Shown in pieces: positions 40,957-51,259 of a DNA stretch of 64,000 nucleotides. Under the pieces are notes generated by a model, which saw only the letters and a list, made by a program, of their open reading frames with translations, did no database searches and was not told where the DNA came from. Where the stretch lies: contig CALIVT010000009.1 in the NCBI GenBank assembly GCA_938048185.1, forward strand, positions 62,001-126,000. Reading direction: 5' to 3'. The translations under genes were made by a program, and so were the position numbers. Origin of the DNA: an uncultured Arenicella sp. GTDB lineage: Bacteria > Pseudomonadota > Gammaproteobacteria > Arenicellales > Arenicellaceae. Position 1 is the stretch's first letter, and each line of letters opens with the position of its first letter.

Positions 40957-42285
40957 CTACTTTTTACCCATCAATTCCATCATTGCTAAAACGGTGGCCT
41001 CTACCCCACTGCGGACCGCAGGTTCGGGTGTGATTTTGAATAATGGGCTGTGGTGACTTGGTATCGGGGCGCCTCCTTTAGCCGCTGCTTCGAAGTCCGT
41101 CTCAGGCGTTCCGCCAATGGCAAAGTACACACTCGGAATATAAGGGTCCGTGGTGAAAAAGGGGTAGTCTTCAGCACCCATCCCTTTGTTTGGTTTTTCG
41201 CTTAGAATTTCTTTGCCCATTTTATCCGACCACACTGCGCGTAAACGTTGAGCGAGGGGCGCGTCGTTGATGGTTGGCGGCACACTTTCTTCAGAAACAA
41301 CGACTTCGGGCAGCTTGTCATCGGGTAGTCCGGCGACACGGCCCATGTTCTCGGCGATCCTCTTGATCCCATCCAACAGAGTCTTGCGCGTTTCTAGGCT
41401 GGTATTTCGGACCGTCAATTGCAGCACCGCCTTATCGGAAATAATGTTGTGTTTGGTGCCGGAGTGAAATGAGCCCACGGTAACCACACCGGGGTCTCGG
41501 GGCGGCAGTTCACGCGCTACCAAGGTTTGCAACGCCATTACGATTTGTGCGCCCAATACAATTGGGTCTTTACCCGCATGTGGGCTGGCGCCATGCGCAC
41601 CAACGCCGTGAATCGTAATATCCACAGTGTCTGCGCCAGCGAAAGGGCTGCCGTCGGTAACGCCGATTTTACCCGCCTCAATACCGCTTGAAACATGAAA
41701 GGTTAAACCGAAGTCGGGTGTGCCAAAGCGTTTGTACAACCCGTCTTCCATCATCGCTTTTGCTCCAAGCACACGTTCTTCCGCGGGCTGAACAATCAAC
41801 ATCAGCGTGCCCGACCATTGGTCTTTCATGGCTTGCATACGTCGAGCTGTGCCCACTAAGCTGGTGATATGGACATCGTGGCCACAGGCGTGCATTACAT
41901 ATACTTCGTTGCCGGTAATCGGGTCAACTTGCTTGGCGGTAGATGCGTAGTCCAAGCCTGATTTTTCTTCTACTGGTAAGCCGTCCATATCCGCACGCAT
42001 ACTGACTAGTGGGCCATCACCGTTTTTCATAATGGCGACTACGCCTGTACCACCGACGCCTGTGGTAACCTCAAAACCGGCGCTTGCGAGCTCTTTTGCC
42101 ATGCGCGCAGCGGTTTTATTTTCAACTGTGCTGAGCTCGGGGTTCGCGTGAAAGTGTTTGAATAAGGGGCCTAAGTGGTTTTGGTAATCGCGTTTAATAT
42201 CACGAGTCAGTGACGTATCGGCCAACGTCGTCGCACTGAAAGCAATTGAGGAGCTTATAACAAGGGCAAGAAGAGTGTGTCGCAT
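40957..42285 (-). CDS. Exported M20D amidohydrolase
   Basis: A 442-residue metallo-amidohydrolase of the M20D family, related to hippurate hydrolase and aminoacylase. The N-terminal signal peptide ends in TTLADT. The metal-binding segments are VSMRADMDGLPVEE, VMHACGHDVHITSLVG with the conserved CGHDxH, and LIVQPAEERVLGAKAM. The dimerisation domain begins GVGAHGASPHAGKDP. HHSPLFKI near the end is the last metal ligand region. Being exported, it probably cleaves N-acyl amino acids or peptides outside the cytoplasm. It converges with ctpA, with 230 bases between them. Confidence 0.92.
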   Translation of the reverse strand: MRHTLLALVISSSIAFSATTLADTSLTRDIKRDYQNHLGPLFKHFHANPELSTVENKTAARMAKELASAGFEVTTGVGGTGVVAIMKNGDGPLVSMRADMDGLPVEEKSGLDYASTAKQVDPITGNEVYVMHACGHDVHITSLVGTARRMQAMKDQWSGTLMLIVQPAEERVLGAKAMMEDGLYKRFGTPDFGLTFHVSSGIEAGKIGVTDGSPFAGADTVDITIHGVGAHGASPHAGKDPIVLGAQIVMALQTLVARELPPRDPGVVTVGSFHSGTKHNIISDKAVLQLTVRNTSLETRKTLLDGIKRIAENMGRVAGLPDDKLPEVVVSEESVPPTINDAPLAQRLRAVWSDKMGKEILSEKPNKGMGAEDYPFFTTDPYIPSVYFAIGGTPETDFEAAAKGGAPIPSHHSPLFKITPEPAVRSGVEATVLAMMELMGKK

Positions 42286-42347
42286 GGGGTCTACCTCAGT
42301 GTTGTTGGTTTGGGTGATGGCTTAGAAAGCACTTTATCTTGGTTTAA

Positions 42348-42560
42348 TTACGCATGCAGGTCTGGAATGAGATCGCTTTCAAGTCGTGCAATAGCGTCTT
42401 TAAGCATCAGCTTTTGTCGTTTCAGGCGCCCAATTTCGAGTTGATTCGCGTGCACTTTTTCAGCCATTTCATGAATAGCAATGTCTAGCTCTCGGTGTTC
42501 TTGTTTGAGCTCTGCTACGGCTTGCAGCAACTGCTGTTTCTCTGATCTATTAATCTTCAT
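42348..42560 (-). CDS. Small coiled-coil protein, DUF465 (YdcH-like)
   Basis: A 70-residue protein that is helical throughout, with the DUF465 pattern: EHRELDIAIHEMAEK followed by EIGRLKRQKLMLKDAIARLE. The function of the family is not known. It stands 62 bases downstream of the M20D gene start on the same strand and is divergent from thpR. Confidence 0.88.
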   Translation of the reverse strand: MKINRSEKQQLLQAVAELKQEHRELDIAIHEMAEKVHANQLEIGRLKRQKLMLKDAIARLESDLIPDLHA

Positions 42561-42713
42561 GTCATCACCAAAAGTTATTCTAACTGATAAACTTTAGCAA
42601 TTGAAAAGAATCTATCTGGTACCCAACAACTCGTGTGGAAAGAGCGTTAAAATTCTCTAACGTGGACGTTTGACGGTGGTATTCTTGAGCTGAATAGACA
42701 AGGGGTGAATTTA

Positions 42714-43361
42714 ATGACAATTCGAAGTTTTATTGCTCTACCCATACCCAAAGCGACCGCCAACGAGCTTGGCGACGTGTCGGCCAAGATGTCGTATCAG
42801 GACAAAAGTAGCGCGGTGCGTTGGGTAGACCAAGAAAATTATCATATCACTCTAGCTTTTCTTGGTGAGCAAGGTGAGTCGGTGCTTGAGTCGCTCGCCG
42901 AGCAGCTTGATTATCAAATAGTGCAACAAGAGTTCCAAATGGTGCTAAGTCATCTAAGCCCATTTCCAGAAACGCGACCTAAGTTGGTGGCGGCCATGGC
43001 GCAGAAGAGTAACGATTTAACCTTATTGCATCAGCAAGTTATTTCGGCAATTAATTCGACTGACATACTCATCGATAAGCGAAAGTTTATCCCCCATGTC
43101 ACTCTGGGGCGTTATCGACACAGCCGCAACGCCTATGCGGGGACAATCCCAATGAACGTGTCGTTTGCGACCATCATCGACGAAGTTGTGTTGTACGAAA
43201 GCGTCTTGACCGCATCTGGCGCTGAATACGAACCTATCTATCGGTTCCCGTTAGACGAATTCAATGACTATGACGCTTCGGACTACTTAGCTGGTGACAA
43301 TCGAGAAGAACTTAACGAACCGCCGTTTCAAGGCAATGAGCGCCGATTAGATGAAGGTTGA
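42714..43361 (+). CDS. thpR: RNA 2',3'-cyclic phosphodiesterase ThpR
   Basis: A 215-residue enzyme of the 2H phosphoesterase fold (LigT), which opens 2',3'-cyclic phosphates in RNA. The two catalytic histidine motifs are ENYHITLAFLGE and FIPHVTLGRY. The frame is open from a GTG at 42705, but AGGGGTG lies 6 bases ahead of the ATG at 42714, which is taken as start. The C-terminal 40 residues are acidic and lie outside the fold. It overlaps the PHP gene by 11 bases, so the two are co-translated. Confidence 0.92.
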   Translation: MTIRSFIALPIPKATANELGDVSAKMSYQDKSSAVRWVDQENYHITLAFLGEQGESVLESLAEQLDYQIVQQEFQMVLSHLSPFPETRPKLVAAMAQKSNDLTLLHQQVISAINSTDILIDKRKFIPHVTLGRYRHSRNAYAGTIPMNVSFATIIDEVVLYESVLTASGAEYEPIYRFPLDEFNDYDASDYLAGDNREELNEPPFQGNERRLDEG

Positions 43362-44202
43362 TTTACATTGTCATTCGTATTTTTCTGATGGCTCTCTCAG
43401 CCCAACTGAACTGGTTCGAACTGCCCATGAACACGGTATAACCCACCTTGCATTGACCGATCATGATACCGTGGATGGTCTAGCTGAAGCCCGTAAAGCA
43501 GCTAACGACGTCGGTCTATGTTTGATTAATGGGGTGGAGTTTTCATGTACATGGGAGAAACAATTATTGCATGTTGTTGGTTTAGACATCGATCCGACGA
43601 ATAATGCTTTGCGTGCGGGCGTCACGATTAATAAACAGTTTCGGGCCGACCGCGCTGAGGCTATGTTTGAAGACTTAGAACAACACAATATCGACATCCG
43701 TGAATCCGTCTTGGCTCAACTGTGCGACCGAGGCGTACCAACTCGGCCGCATTTCGCGCAAGCGCTGGTCGAGCACGGCTATGCAAAAGATAAAAAACAG
43801 GCGTTTAAGCGTTATCTGGTGCGCGGCAAACCCGGATACATTCCAATGGAGTGGCCTAGCTTAGAAGACGTGGGGGGCTGGATTACGCAAGCTGGCGGTG
43901 TTGCGGTCTTGGCGCACCCCAATCGATATAAGTTTACGCGCACGAAATTGTCGCGGTTAATAGTCGAGATGGTTCCCGCTGGGGTTTGCGGTATAGAGGT
44001 CTCGACCTCAACCACCGACAAACAACAAACAGCGATGTTGGGTCAGCTGAGCCTACAGTTTGGTCTATTGGCCTCTATTGGTTCTGATTTCCACTCTCCT
44101 GACCAGCCGTGGGCGCGCCTTGGTAGTGCCGAGGACCTATCCAAAGAACTTAAGCCGGTGTGGGCTAACTTTATTAATTCGGACGAAAAACCAGCATGTT
44201 AG
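43351..44202 (+). CDS. PHP-domain phosphoesterase / 5'-3' exonuclease (RNase AM, YciV type)
   Basis: A 283-residue PHP-family enzyme. The metal-binding motifs are VDLHCHSYFSDGSLSP, HLALTDHDTVDGL, then GVEFSCTW, PTRPHFAQALV, AVLAHPNRYKF and the final GSDFHSPDQPW. This set matches YciV/RnmA, which trims 5' ends of rRNA and acts on nucleoside 3',5'-bisphosphates. Start overlaps thpR by 11 bases, and its end overlaps the pepN start by 7, giving a tight three-gene run of which two are RNA-processing enzymes. Confidence 0.92.
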   Translation: MKVDLHCHSYFSDGSLSPTELVRTAHEHGITHLALTDHDTVDGLAEARKAANDVGLCLINGVEFSCTWEKQLLHVVGLDIDPTNNALRAGVTINKQFRADRAEAMFEDLEQHNIDIRESVLAQLCDRGVPTRPHFAQALVEHGYAKDKKQAFKRYLVRGKPGYIPMEWPSLEDVGGWITQAGGVAVLAHPNRYKFTRTKLSRLIVEMVPAGVCGIEVSTSTTDKQQTAMLGQLSLQFGLLASIGSDFHSPDQPWARLGSAEDLSKELKPVWANFINSDEKPAC

Positions 44203-46847
44203 AAAACGAACTAGCGCCGAGCGTCAGCAATAACACGGTCTATTTAAAAGACTACCAAGCGCCTGCATTTTTGGTGCCGACTATTTCAATCGAGGCGAAT
44301 TTAGGACAGGAAAAAACGCTTATCACGGCGACATTAGCGCTAAAAAGAAACAGTGATGATAGCGAGTTGCCGTTGATTTTAGATGGCGAAAAAATGCGAT
44401 TGATCTCGTTGAAGCTTGACGGCCAAGCGTTGAGCAACAGCGATTACACGTTAACCAAAGTTGCGCTGATCATAAACAAAGTGCCAGATGAATTTGAACT
44501 GGAAATTCAAACCGAATTAGTACCTCATTTGAATACTGAGTTGTCGGGCTTGTATCAATCGAGTGGAAATTTTTGCACACAGTGTGAGGCAGAAGGGTTT
44601 CGACGAATCACGTATTTTCCAGATCGGCCTGACGTATTAAGTGTTTATGATGTGCGCATTATTGCAAACCGCAAGAATTGCCCCGTATTGTTGTCCAATG
44701 GTGATTTGCAATCCGCCGGCGAAGGGTGTTTTTCGTCGAATTCGGGCGCGCGAACCTCAAACGAGGAGAGTGGCGAAATGCATTGGGCGCATTGGTTTGA
44801 CCCCCACCCTAAGCCCAGTTATTTATTTGCCTTAGTGGCTGGTGATCTTAAGCACATCAGTGGTCACTATACGACCGTCTCGGGTAAGTCAGTGGATTTA
44901 AACATCTACACCCAAGCGCACAATATTGATAAGTGCCAGCATGCTATGCAGTCGCTTAAAGCATCAATGAAATGGGATGAAGAGGTTTATGGTCGTGAGT
45001 ACGATCTAAGCGTTTATAACATTGTTGCGGTTGATGACTTCAATATGGGGGCGATGGAAAACAAGGGGTTGAATGTGTTTAACTCAAAGTACGTATTGGC
45101 TGATCAACAATCTGCAACCGATACCGACTATGAGGGTATAGAGAGCGTAATTGGCCACGAGTACTTCCATAATTGGTCTGGTAACCGCGTCACTTGCCGT
45201 GACTGGTTTCAGCTAAGTTTAAAAGAGGGGTTTACCGTCTTTCGAGATCAGGAATTTAGCGCTGATATGGGCTCTCGTTCGGTAAAGCGTATTCGCGACG
45301 TACAGCTTTTGCGCGCCTACCAATTCAAGGAAGATGCTGGGCCTATGTCGCACCCCGTTAGACCGGACTCTTACCAAGAGATCAACAATTTCTATACCGC
45401 AACGGTCTACAATAAGGGCGCCGAAGTAATTCGCATGATGCACAGTTTGGTGGGTGCTGAGGGTTTTCGCAAAGGCACCGACCTGTACTTTGATACTTTC
45501 GATGGCCAAGCCGTTACCACAGAAGATTTTGTCAAATCGATAGAGAAAGCGAATGGCGCAGACTTAGGTCAGTTTCGTCTATGGTATACGCAGTCTGGTA
45601 CGCCTGAAGTAAGTGTAAAACAACACTATAGTGGTGGCAAATTGCGACTAGAGTTTAGTCAAACCTGCTTACCTACGCCCGGTCAGACGACGAAGAAACC
45701 TTTTCAAATTCCACTGTCGATTGCCTTGTTTGCGAGTGATGGAAGCAAGTTGGCGGAGCATATGTTGGTACTCGACCAGGCTAGCCAAAGCTTTGAGTTT
45801 AGCCACTTTTCTGAGCAACCTCTTGTCTCGTTTCTGCGTGATTTTTCAGCCCCGGTTAAGCTGAGTGTCGAATACTCCAATAACGAATTAGCGCGGTTAG
45901 TGGCGATTGACGATAACGGTTTTTCTCGTTGGGAAGCGATGCAGCGCTTAAGCTTAAACGTTATTTTACCTGCAATTGACGACGGTCAACTTGATGACGC
46001 AGCATATCAAATTTTATTAGGTGCGATGCAAGCACTCGTCGTTTCTAACCCGAGCGATAAGGCCGTTTTTGCGGAGATGCTCACCCTGCCATCGTCGGCG
46101 TATATAGCTGAGTTGTGTTCGCCGATACGGCCGATTCAAATCGCTAAAGTACGAGAGCGGTGCGTCACCCGCCTGGCTCGTGATATGGAGTCTCAATTTC
46201 ACGCCATCTACGTGAGTAATAATCAGCGTAAAGAGTTTTCCTTAGATGCACACGCGGTGGCCGAGCGCGCGTTAAAAAATCGGGCGCTTAGTTACTTGGT
46301 TGCCACAGAGCAAGCAGCGTATCACGCCTTAGCCAGTCATCAATATCATGTAGCAAATAACATGACTGATAGACTTGCCGCTTTTGGGGCATTGATTATG
46401 TCGGATTACCCAGAACGAGCGGTATTAGTCGATGACTTTTACACACAGTGGCAAGGCGACAGTTTGGTTCTTGATAAGTGGTTTGCGCTGCAAGCATTGA
46501 CGCCGAAAGCGACCACATTGAACGTGGTTCAAAAATTAACGGCGCATCAATCGTTCTCTATGAATAACCCCAATAAAGTTCGGGCGTTGATTGGCGCGTT
46601 TACGGGTAATTTATTCGCCTTTCATAGTGAGGATGGTTTGGGGTACGAGTTTTTGGCCGACAAAGTCATTGAGCTAAACCACATAAATCCTCAGGTCGCA
46701 TCAAGGTTAGTCAGCGTATTTAACAATTGGAAAACGTTGGTTGAACCAAATGGTTCACTGATGAAGGCACAATTGGAACGGGTGAAATCAAGTGACAATT
46801 TAGCAAAAGATGTGACAGAAATTGTCACCAAAGCCCTACAAAGCTAG
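44196..46847 (+). CDS. pepN: Aminopeptidase N
   Basis: A large M1 zinc aminopeptidase of 883 residues (E. coli 870), cytoplasmic, which releases N-terminal amino acids from peptides. The substrate-anchoring motif GAMEN is at 285-289 and the zinc site is HEYFHNW (321-327) with Glu344 in LKEGFTVFRD. The N-terminal beta domain, catalytic domain, a beta sandwich and the long C-terminal helical domain are all present. The start overlaps the end of the PHP gene. A short hairpin with a following T-rich stretch lies about 75 bases after the stop. Confidence 0.97.
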   Translation: MLENELAPSVSNNTVYLKDYQAPAFLVPTISIEANLGQEKTLITATLALKRNSDDSELPLILDGEKMRLISLKLDGQALSNSDYTLTKVALIINKVPDEFELEIQTELVPHLNTELSGLYQSSGNFCTQCEAEGFRRITYFPDRPDVLSVYDVRIIANRKNCPVLLSNGDLQSAGEGCFSSNSGARTSNEESGEMHWAHWFDPHPKPSYLFALVAGDLKHISGHYTTVSGKSVDLNIYTQAHNIDKCQHAMQSLKASMKWDEEVYGREYDLSVYNIVAVDDFNMGAMENKGLNVFNSKYVLADQQSATDTDYEGIESVIGHEYFHNWSGNRVTCRDWFQLSLKEGFTVFRDQEFSADMGSRSVKRIRDVQLLRAYQFKEDAGPMSHPVRPDSYQEINNFYTATVYNKGAEVIRMMHSLVGAEGFRKGTDLYFDTFDGQAVTTEDFVKSIEKANGADLGQFRLWYTQSGTPEVSVKQHYSGGKLRLEFSQTCLPTPGQTTKKPFQIPLSIALFASDGSKLAEHMLVLDQASQSFEFSHFSEQPLVSFLRDFSAPVKLSVEYSNNELARLVAIDDNGFSRWEAMQRLSLNVILPAIDDGQLDDAAYQILLGAMQALVVSNPSDKAVFAEMLTLPSSAYIAELCSPIRPIQIAKVRERCVTRLARDMESQFHAIYVSNNQRKEFSLDAHAVAERALKNRALSYLVATEQAAYHALASHQYHVANNMTDRLAAFGALIMSDYPERAVLVDDFYTQWQGDSLVLDKWFALQALTPKATTLNVVQKLTAHQSFSMNNPNKVRALIGAFTGNLFAFHSEDGLGYEFLADKVIELNHINPQVASRLVSVFNNWKTLVEPNGSLMKAQLERVKSSDNLAKDVTEIVTKALQS

Positions 46848-46920
46848 GCTTTTGGCGCATAAAGCCAGTGTTTAAGCGGTTTTTAGGTAAACTATTTTTA
46901 ATTCGAAAGTTTTATAGCAG

Positions 46921-46941
46921 TAGCCTATAGTCCCTAGGCTA
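46921..46941 (+). terminator. Probable terminator after pepN
   Basis: TAGCCTA and TAGGCTA form a seven-base stem with a seven-base loop; TTATTTATT follows. The stem is short, so the signal is moderate. It probably ends the thpR-PHP-pepN transcript. Confidence 0.55.
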
Positions 46942-47057
46942 TTATTTATTGGGTTATTAGTGTGTCGTAATAAGCGGGTAGGGCTCGCAAACAGATCTGC
47001 ACGTCGTTGTTCCAGCGATTCGCACCTCTGTTTTCACTAAAAAAAACAAAATAATAA

Positions 47058-49511
47058 TTGGTACTGCTGATGGTAGCATCTCTGAACAGGGTGAGACGAT
47101 ATGCGTTTCTCTCCCCTCCATATTGCTTAAAGAATAAGGTCGCATCTAAGCTAATCATTTTAATGTTGGCAATGTTTTTCGCGTTGCCAGGCGCTGCTGC
47201 GCCTACAGACAAGGAAAAAATGGCGGCTGTCATGGTTGTGATAAACCTCCTCTTGTCCGAACCGGAACCCACGTCGGTTGAACTGTCGTTGAACCAGTTC
47301 GTCAATCGTCAATATTTAGTGCGCGAGAATTTTGATGTAGAGTTTGAATCGCAAGGTCGGGATGTTGAGGTGTGTTTTGTACTTTCATCTTCCCAGATTC
47401 AAGTTTCAATAAACGGGCAACTTCAAACGGGTAACAATGCGGCCCGGGCTGGGGAAAATTGCTATACCGTGCCGAGTTCGCAGCAGGGCGCTGAAAATGC
47501 TATTAGCTTTTCGGTAGCGAACGGCCAGACCGTAAGGTTAAGTGCGATCAGTATCGACACAACTGCGCCGCGAAGGCTTACCTTGAACAGCTTGACTCGC
47601 GTTGGGTGGGACAATGATGCTGTGCGCAAGGTGCTGAAAATATTTGCGTTCGGCGGTCACGCGACTGATTCACAAATCAACACTTGGGCAAATATGCCGC
47701 CCAGGTTTGCGATTAATGAAATGCTGAACTTTCAGCAACATAATCCTAAGTTATCACCATTAGCGGCCGGTGAGCGCTATCGACAGACAGCTTCGCGATA
47801 TGGCACCTTGCGAGAATTCGCAGAGTTTTTATCCAGCCCGAATTCAAATTTGCCCATACCGGAAAACCGCCGAGAGCAATATCGTGTAGATCGATATAAC
47901 TTTGATGACACCTTCGTGCGCTTTGTTACGACTCGTGGTCTTAACCCGTTTCGCCAACGGATCGGTTTTTGGGAGACCAATTATCATCTTGCGGTTAACC
48001 TAGATACTGACGTCACTCGTGAGCAAATTGCGGTTTATTATGATGAGATTATGGCGGCTCACGAAGCCGGCCTTCCGTATCATCAAGTAATCGGTGTTGC
48101 CGCGAAGTCTGCTGCCGCGGCGATGCAGTATGGTCATCGACGCAATGAGTGGGTGTTTGATAGGCGCGAACAAGAATTTGTTTTGCGTGGTAATTTTGAC
48201 TTCGCACGCGAGATCAGCCAACTGTACTACGGCATTTTCGGCGTCAATGACCCTAATCATGAAAATGGCACCATAATTGAAACCGGTAAGATGCTGACCG
48301 ATATGCGTGTGCCGTACATCAACAATGTTGGTTTTCAAACCTTTGTTAGCTTTGAAACGGACCAACATCATACTGGCGATCTGACCATTTTAGGTCGAAC
48401 GATCTCGGGCGTTGACGCTAGTCAGAAAATAGACAACCTAATGCCTATTTCGATTAACCACCCCGAGTCCTTGGCTAACCTACCGTCGATGATTATTGGC
48501 ACGTTAGCGGATGACAATCTAACGCCGGCTAAGGTAACGCAAATCAATGCGGCTTGGGCGTCAATGGGCTACAGCAATAAGAATCTGCTTACCTTTCTAC
48601 GCGCCTACGCGATTTCTGATCTATTTCACAGTCCAGATCAACGCAAGTACTTAACCTCACACGAACGTAGCCTGTACTTAGCGAATAAATTTAACTTGGA
48701 CAACTTGGAATCATTTTTTGGTGGAAACTCGTACTCTGGCCGAGCTGGACGCCAAGTGGACAACATTATCAACGACAACGCGGCTGGCGACATCTTTCGT
48801 CCCTTGCACAACGTGTTTGGTGGCCAAACGTCACAAGAAGCCGCTGATTCGGCGGTAAGTTTTGAGCAGAACTATAATATGCATACGCTACACGAGTATG
48901 AAATTCGCGATACCGCGCAATGTGATAGCTGCGATCAAGGTGATGCTTGGTGGAAAAAATGGCCCAGTGTATTACCACGCAGAGCCGATGGTAAATATTA
49001 CGTGGCTGATGTGGCGCCATGGTTATGGCGGCATGCCGTTGGGCGCATGGACGAATATACTGAATTAGAGCGCGCTCATTTATACACCTTACTTGGGGCG
49101 TATCGCCGCGACATTCGTAACAACGGTGATATTGGTAATGGTGATCAAGATCGAACTTTCGATCTAAATTTATTGATGTGTATCGCCACGGATTATCAAC
49201 GCCGAGAGGGCGCTAACGCAGATATCTCCTTGGCGAATTTAACGTCCAACGGTAACGCGTGGTATAACTCATGCACGCCAGAGGACGACGGTGGCAGCTA
49301 TTCTCCATCAGAGCGAGCCTTGCTTAATCAGGCGTATACAAGCCAGGACATAGCGGGTAACCCTGTGATTCAATCATTGCTCACTCAGATGGGTCAACGA
49401 ACCTTAGACTTTGATGGTAATGATCGAGTCAGAGAACATTCATTAGAGCGAGTTAACGTAGCCCTCGGGTTTATCTTTACGACACCATTTGTTTTCGCGG
49501 AGGGCCAATAA
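47058..49511 (+). CDS. Exported DUF1800 protein
   Basis: A large protein (up to 817 residues) of the DUF1800 family, whose function is not known. The signal peptide is KLIILMLAMFFALPGAAA. A beta domain of about 110 residues (47-160) precedes the DUF1800 region, which begins near DNDAVRKVLKIFAFGGHAT and extends almost to the C-terminus with many conserved Trp, Asn and His (MQYGHRRNEWVFD, ETGKMLTDMR). The start is uncertain: TTG 47058, ATG 47070 and GTG 47091 are all in frame and none has a good ribosome binding site. The stop is one base from the next start region; DUF1501 follows, the usual partner. Confidence 0.85.
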   Translation: MVLLMVASLNRVRRYAFLSPPYCLKNKVASKLIILMLAMFFALPGAAAPTDKEKMAAVMVVINLLLSEPEPTSVELSLNQFVNRQYLVRENFDVEFESQGRDVEVCFVLSSSQIQVSINGQLQTGNNAARAGENCYTVPSSQQGAENAISFSVANGQTVRLSAISIDTTAPRRLTLNSLTRVGWDNDAVRKVLKIFAFGGHATDSQINTWANMPPRFAINEMLNFQQHNPKLSPLAAGERYRQTASRYGTLREFAEFLSSPNSNLPIPENRREQYRVDRYNFDDTFVRFVTTRGLNPFRQRIGFWETNYHLAVNLDTDVTREQIAVYYDEIMAAHEAGLPYHQVIGVAAKSAAAAMQYGHRRNEWVFDRREQEFVLRGNFDFAREISQLYYGIFGVNDPNHENGTIIETGKMLTDMRVPYINNVGFQTFVSFETDQHHTGDLTILGRTISGVDASQKIDNLMPISINHPESLANLPSMIIGTLADDNLTPAKVTQINAAWASMGYSNKNLLTFLRAYAISDLFHSPDQRKYLTSHERSLYLANKFNLDNLESFFGGNSYSGRAGRQVDNIINDNAAGDIFRPLHNVFGGQTSQEAADSAVSFEQNYNMHTLHEYEIRDTAQCDSCDQGDAWWKKWPSVLPRRADGKYYVADVAPWLWRHAVGRMDEYTELERAHLYTLLGAYRRDIRNNGDIGNGDQDRTFDLNLLMCIATDYQRREGANADISLANLTSNGNAWYNSCTPEDDGGSYSPSERALLNQAYTSQDIAGNPVIQSLLTQMGQRTLDFDGNDRVREHSLERVNVALGFIFTTPFVFAEGQ

Positions 49512-49512
49512 C

Positions 49513-51174
49513 ATGAGCACGAACAATTTTGATCGACGTCAATTTTTGCAATCGGCATTATGCAGCGGTCTACTTTATGGCGCTGGTTCACTGCCTGGCT
49601 TTATGTCCTCTGCGCAGGCGGCACCGGCCCCCCTAAACCAGCGAATTATCGCTAATTTATTTTTCGATGGTGGTGTTGATTTTAGACACTTAATCGTCCC
49701 CGCTTATGACCCAGCGCCGGACAGCTTTGGCAATAAGTATTGGAAGCACCGTTGGCGCGCGCACCGGGTCAGTGAAACCAACCAAGCGACATGGCAAGCG
49801 CGTTTTGAAGACGATTATTACCCAATCACCGTGGGTGGTTCCGGGTGGAACGGCGGCTTGGTGGACGTTGGCGGGCTTAACAGCGGCACGACATTCGGTA
49901 TTTGGCGAGAAGCTGGCTGGCTAATTGATATGTTTCGAGCTGGCAATGTAGCGCTGGTTTTCAACGCGGTGGGCGGCACCAACCGAGCGCATGATTTATC
50001 GTCCTTGATGCTGAATCAGGGTAACCTCTTATCGTCATTAAACCAACAAGATCGTTCCGGCTGGGGCGGGCGTCTAGCTCGTTCTGCGGGTGGTAATTCG
50101 ATATCACTAATTAGTTCGCCCACACCTTTTAGTTTTGGGCCGTTTGGTAATTCACCCAACTACAACCCAAATAGAATCGATAATCGTGAGCTCATTTCAA
50201 TACAAAATTCACGAGAAATTGGTTTGTTTGATTTCAATTTTAATGATCACCAAGTGAATCATCGAAATCAGCGTCGAGCCAGAACCTCTAAAAGTTACTA
50301 CGCGGCTTTGCGCCAAGAGACGATTCCCGAGGTCTATGAAAAATTTATGGATCACGAAAGTAAGGTCCGAGAGTTTGGTAATCTAATAAAAGCGCGCTTA
50401 GAGTCGGTGCCTATACCGATATATATTCAAGCGTTGATGCGCGGCGTTAATGGCCCCAACGGTCAACCTATAAACCCAGAGCCAAACCCTAACTCCGAGA
50501 ACTTTGGTGACCCGCGTCGCGTGTTGCGTAATAGTTATTCGTTTGGCCGCCAAATTCAAAATTTCTACGACGTCGTGGCCGCGAACCCTGAGTTGAATCC
50601 GCGCGTTTTGTCTATGCGCTACGGTGGTTGGGACAGTCATAACAATCAACGCGTCATTCCGAACGTGCTAGCGAGCGACCCGAACACCACCGAGAGTCGC
50701 GGGATTGAAAGTGGTTTTCGAGATATTTTCGGCGGCAAGTTTGGTTCAGGACAAAGTAGCCCGAACGCGTTACACGGTGGGTTCTCTGCCCTTTGGGCGA
50801 GTCTTCCTAATCAATCGGATCGAAATAATATTTTGCTTACTATGGCCGGGGAGTTTGGTCGCCAAATCCGTGATAACGGCGACGCCGGAACTGATCATGG
50901 TAAAGGTAACCTAATGTTGGTGATTGGTGAGCGATGCCGTGGTGGAGTTTACGGTGAAATGTTCCCAGACAGTGAAGTTGATAAATACGACAATACTCAG
51001 CTGAACACGCCTGATATCGATGCGCGCACTGAGATAGATCACTTGTTTGCTTCGGTGTGTAACTGGGTGTCGCCAAATTCGGGCCAATTTGTGTTTCCGC
51101 GTACGCGAAGCGGGTATTCAGGTACTGCGCCCATCATCGAGCGCGCAGGAATGTTTAACGCCTTATTTACCTAG
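49513..51174 (+). CDS. DUF1501 protein with Tat-type signal
   Basis: A 553-residue protein of the DUF1501 family, which belongs to the alkaline-phosphatase-like fold but has no agreed function. The ATG at 49513 follows a GGAGGG box. The N-terminus NFDRRQFLQSALCSGLLYG is a twin-arginine signal, so it is probably exported folded. Recognisable segments include NAVGGTNRAHDLSSLML, MRYGGWDSHNNQ and the later MAGEFGRQIRDNGDAGTDHGKGN, which has the metal-binding look of the family. It follows the DUF1800 gene by one base, and such pairs are common in marine bacteria. I infer that the two proteins act together. Confidence 0.88.
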   Translation: MSTNNFDRRQFLQSALCSGLLYGAGSLPGFMSSAQAAPAPLNQRIIANLFFDGGVDFRHLIVPAYDPAPDSFGNKYWKHRWRAHRVSETNQATWQARFEDDYYPITVGGSGWNGGLVDVGGLNSGTTFGIWREAGWLIDMFRAGNVALVFNAVGGTNRAHDLSSLMLNQGNLLSSLNQQDRSGWGGRLARSAGGNSISLISSPTPFSFGPFGNSPNYNPNRIDNRELISIQNSREIGLFDFNFNDHQVNHRNQRRARTSKSYYAALRQETIPEVYEKFMDHESKVREFGNLIKARLESVPIPIYIQALMRGVNGPNGQPINPEPNPNSENFGDPRRVLRNSYSFGRQIQNFYDVVAANPELNPRVLSMRYGGWDSHNNQRVIPNVLASDPNTTESRGIESGFRDIFGGKFGSGQSSPNALHGGFSALWASLPNQSDRNNILLTMAGEFGRQIRDNGDAGTDHGKGNLMLVIGERCRGGVYGEMFPDSEVDKYDNTQLNTPDIDARTEIDHLFASVCNWVSPNSGQFVFPRTRSGYSGTAPIIERAGMFNALFT

Positions 51175-51189
51175 TAGACGCTGGGAGCG

Positions 51190-51219
51190 TTGCCCGTTCA
51201 TTGTTAATGTTACGGGCAA
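51190..51219 (+). promoter_or_regulatory. Intergenic hairpin before the sugar dehydrogenase
   Basis: TTGCCCGT and ACGGGCAA form an eight-base stem, and inside its loop CATT and AATG add a second short stem around GTT. No T run follows, so it is not a typical terminator. It lies between the DUF1501 stop and the dehydrogenase start and may set relative expression. Confidence 0.5.
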
Positions 51220-51259
51220 GCACCTTTGAATCACGACCCAAACCCTACGGCATCCCTCC

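Noticed and set aside
46946-47305. A 119-codon minus-strand frame near the start of the DUF1800 gene.
   Set aside because: It overlaps the signal peptide and N-terminal region of the DUF1800 gene, has no recognisable motif, and has no partner gene on its strand.
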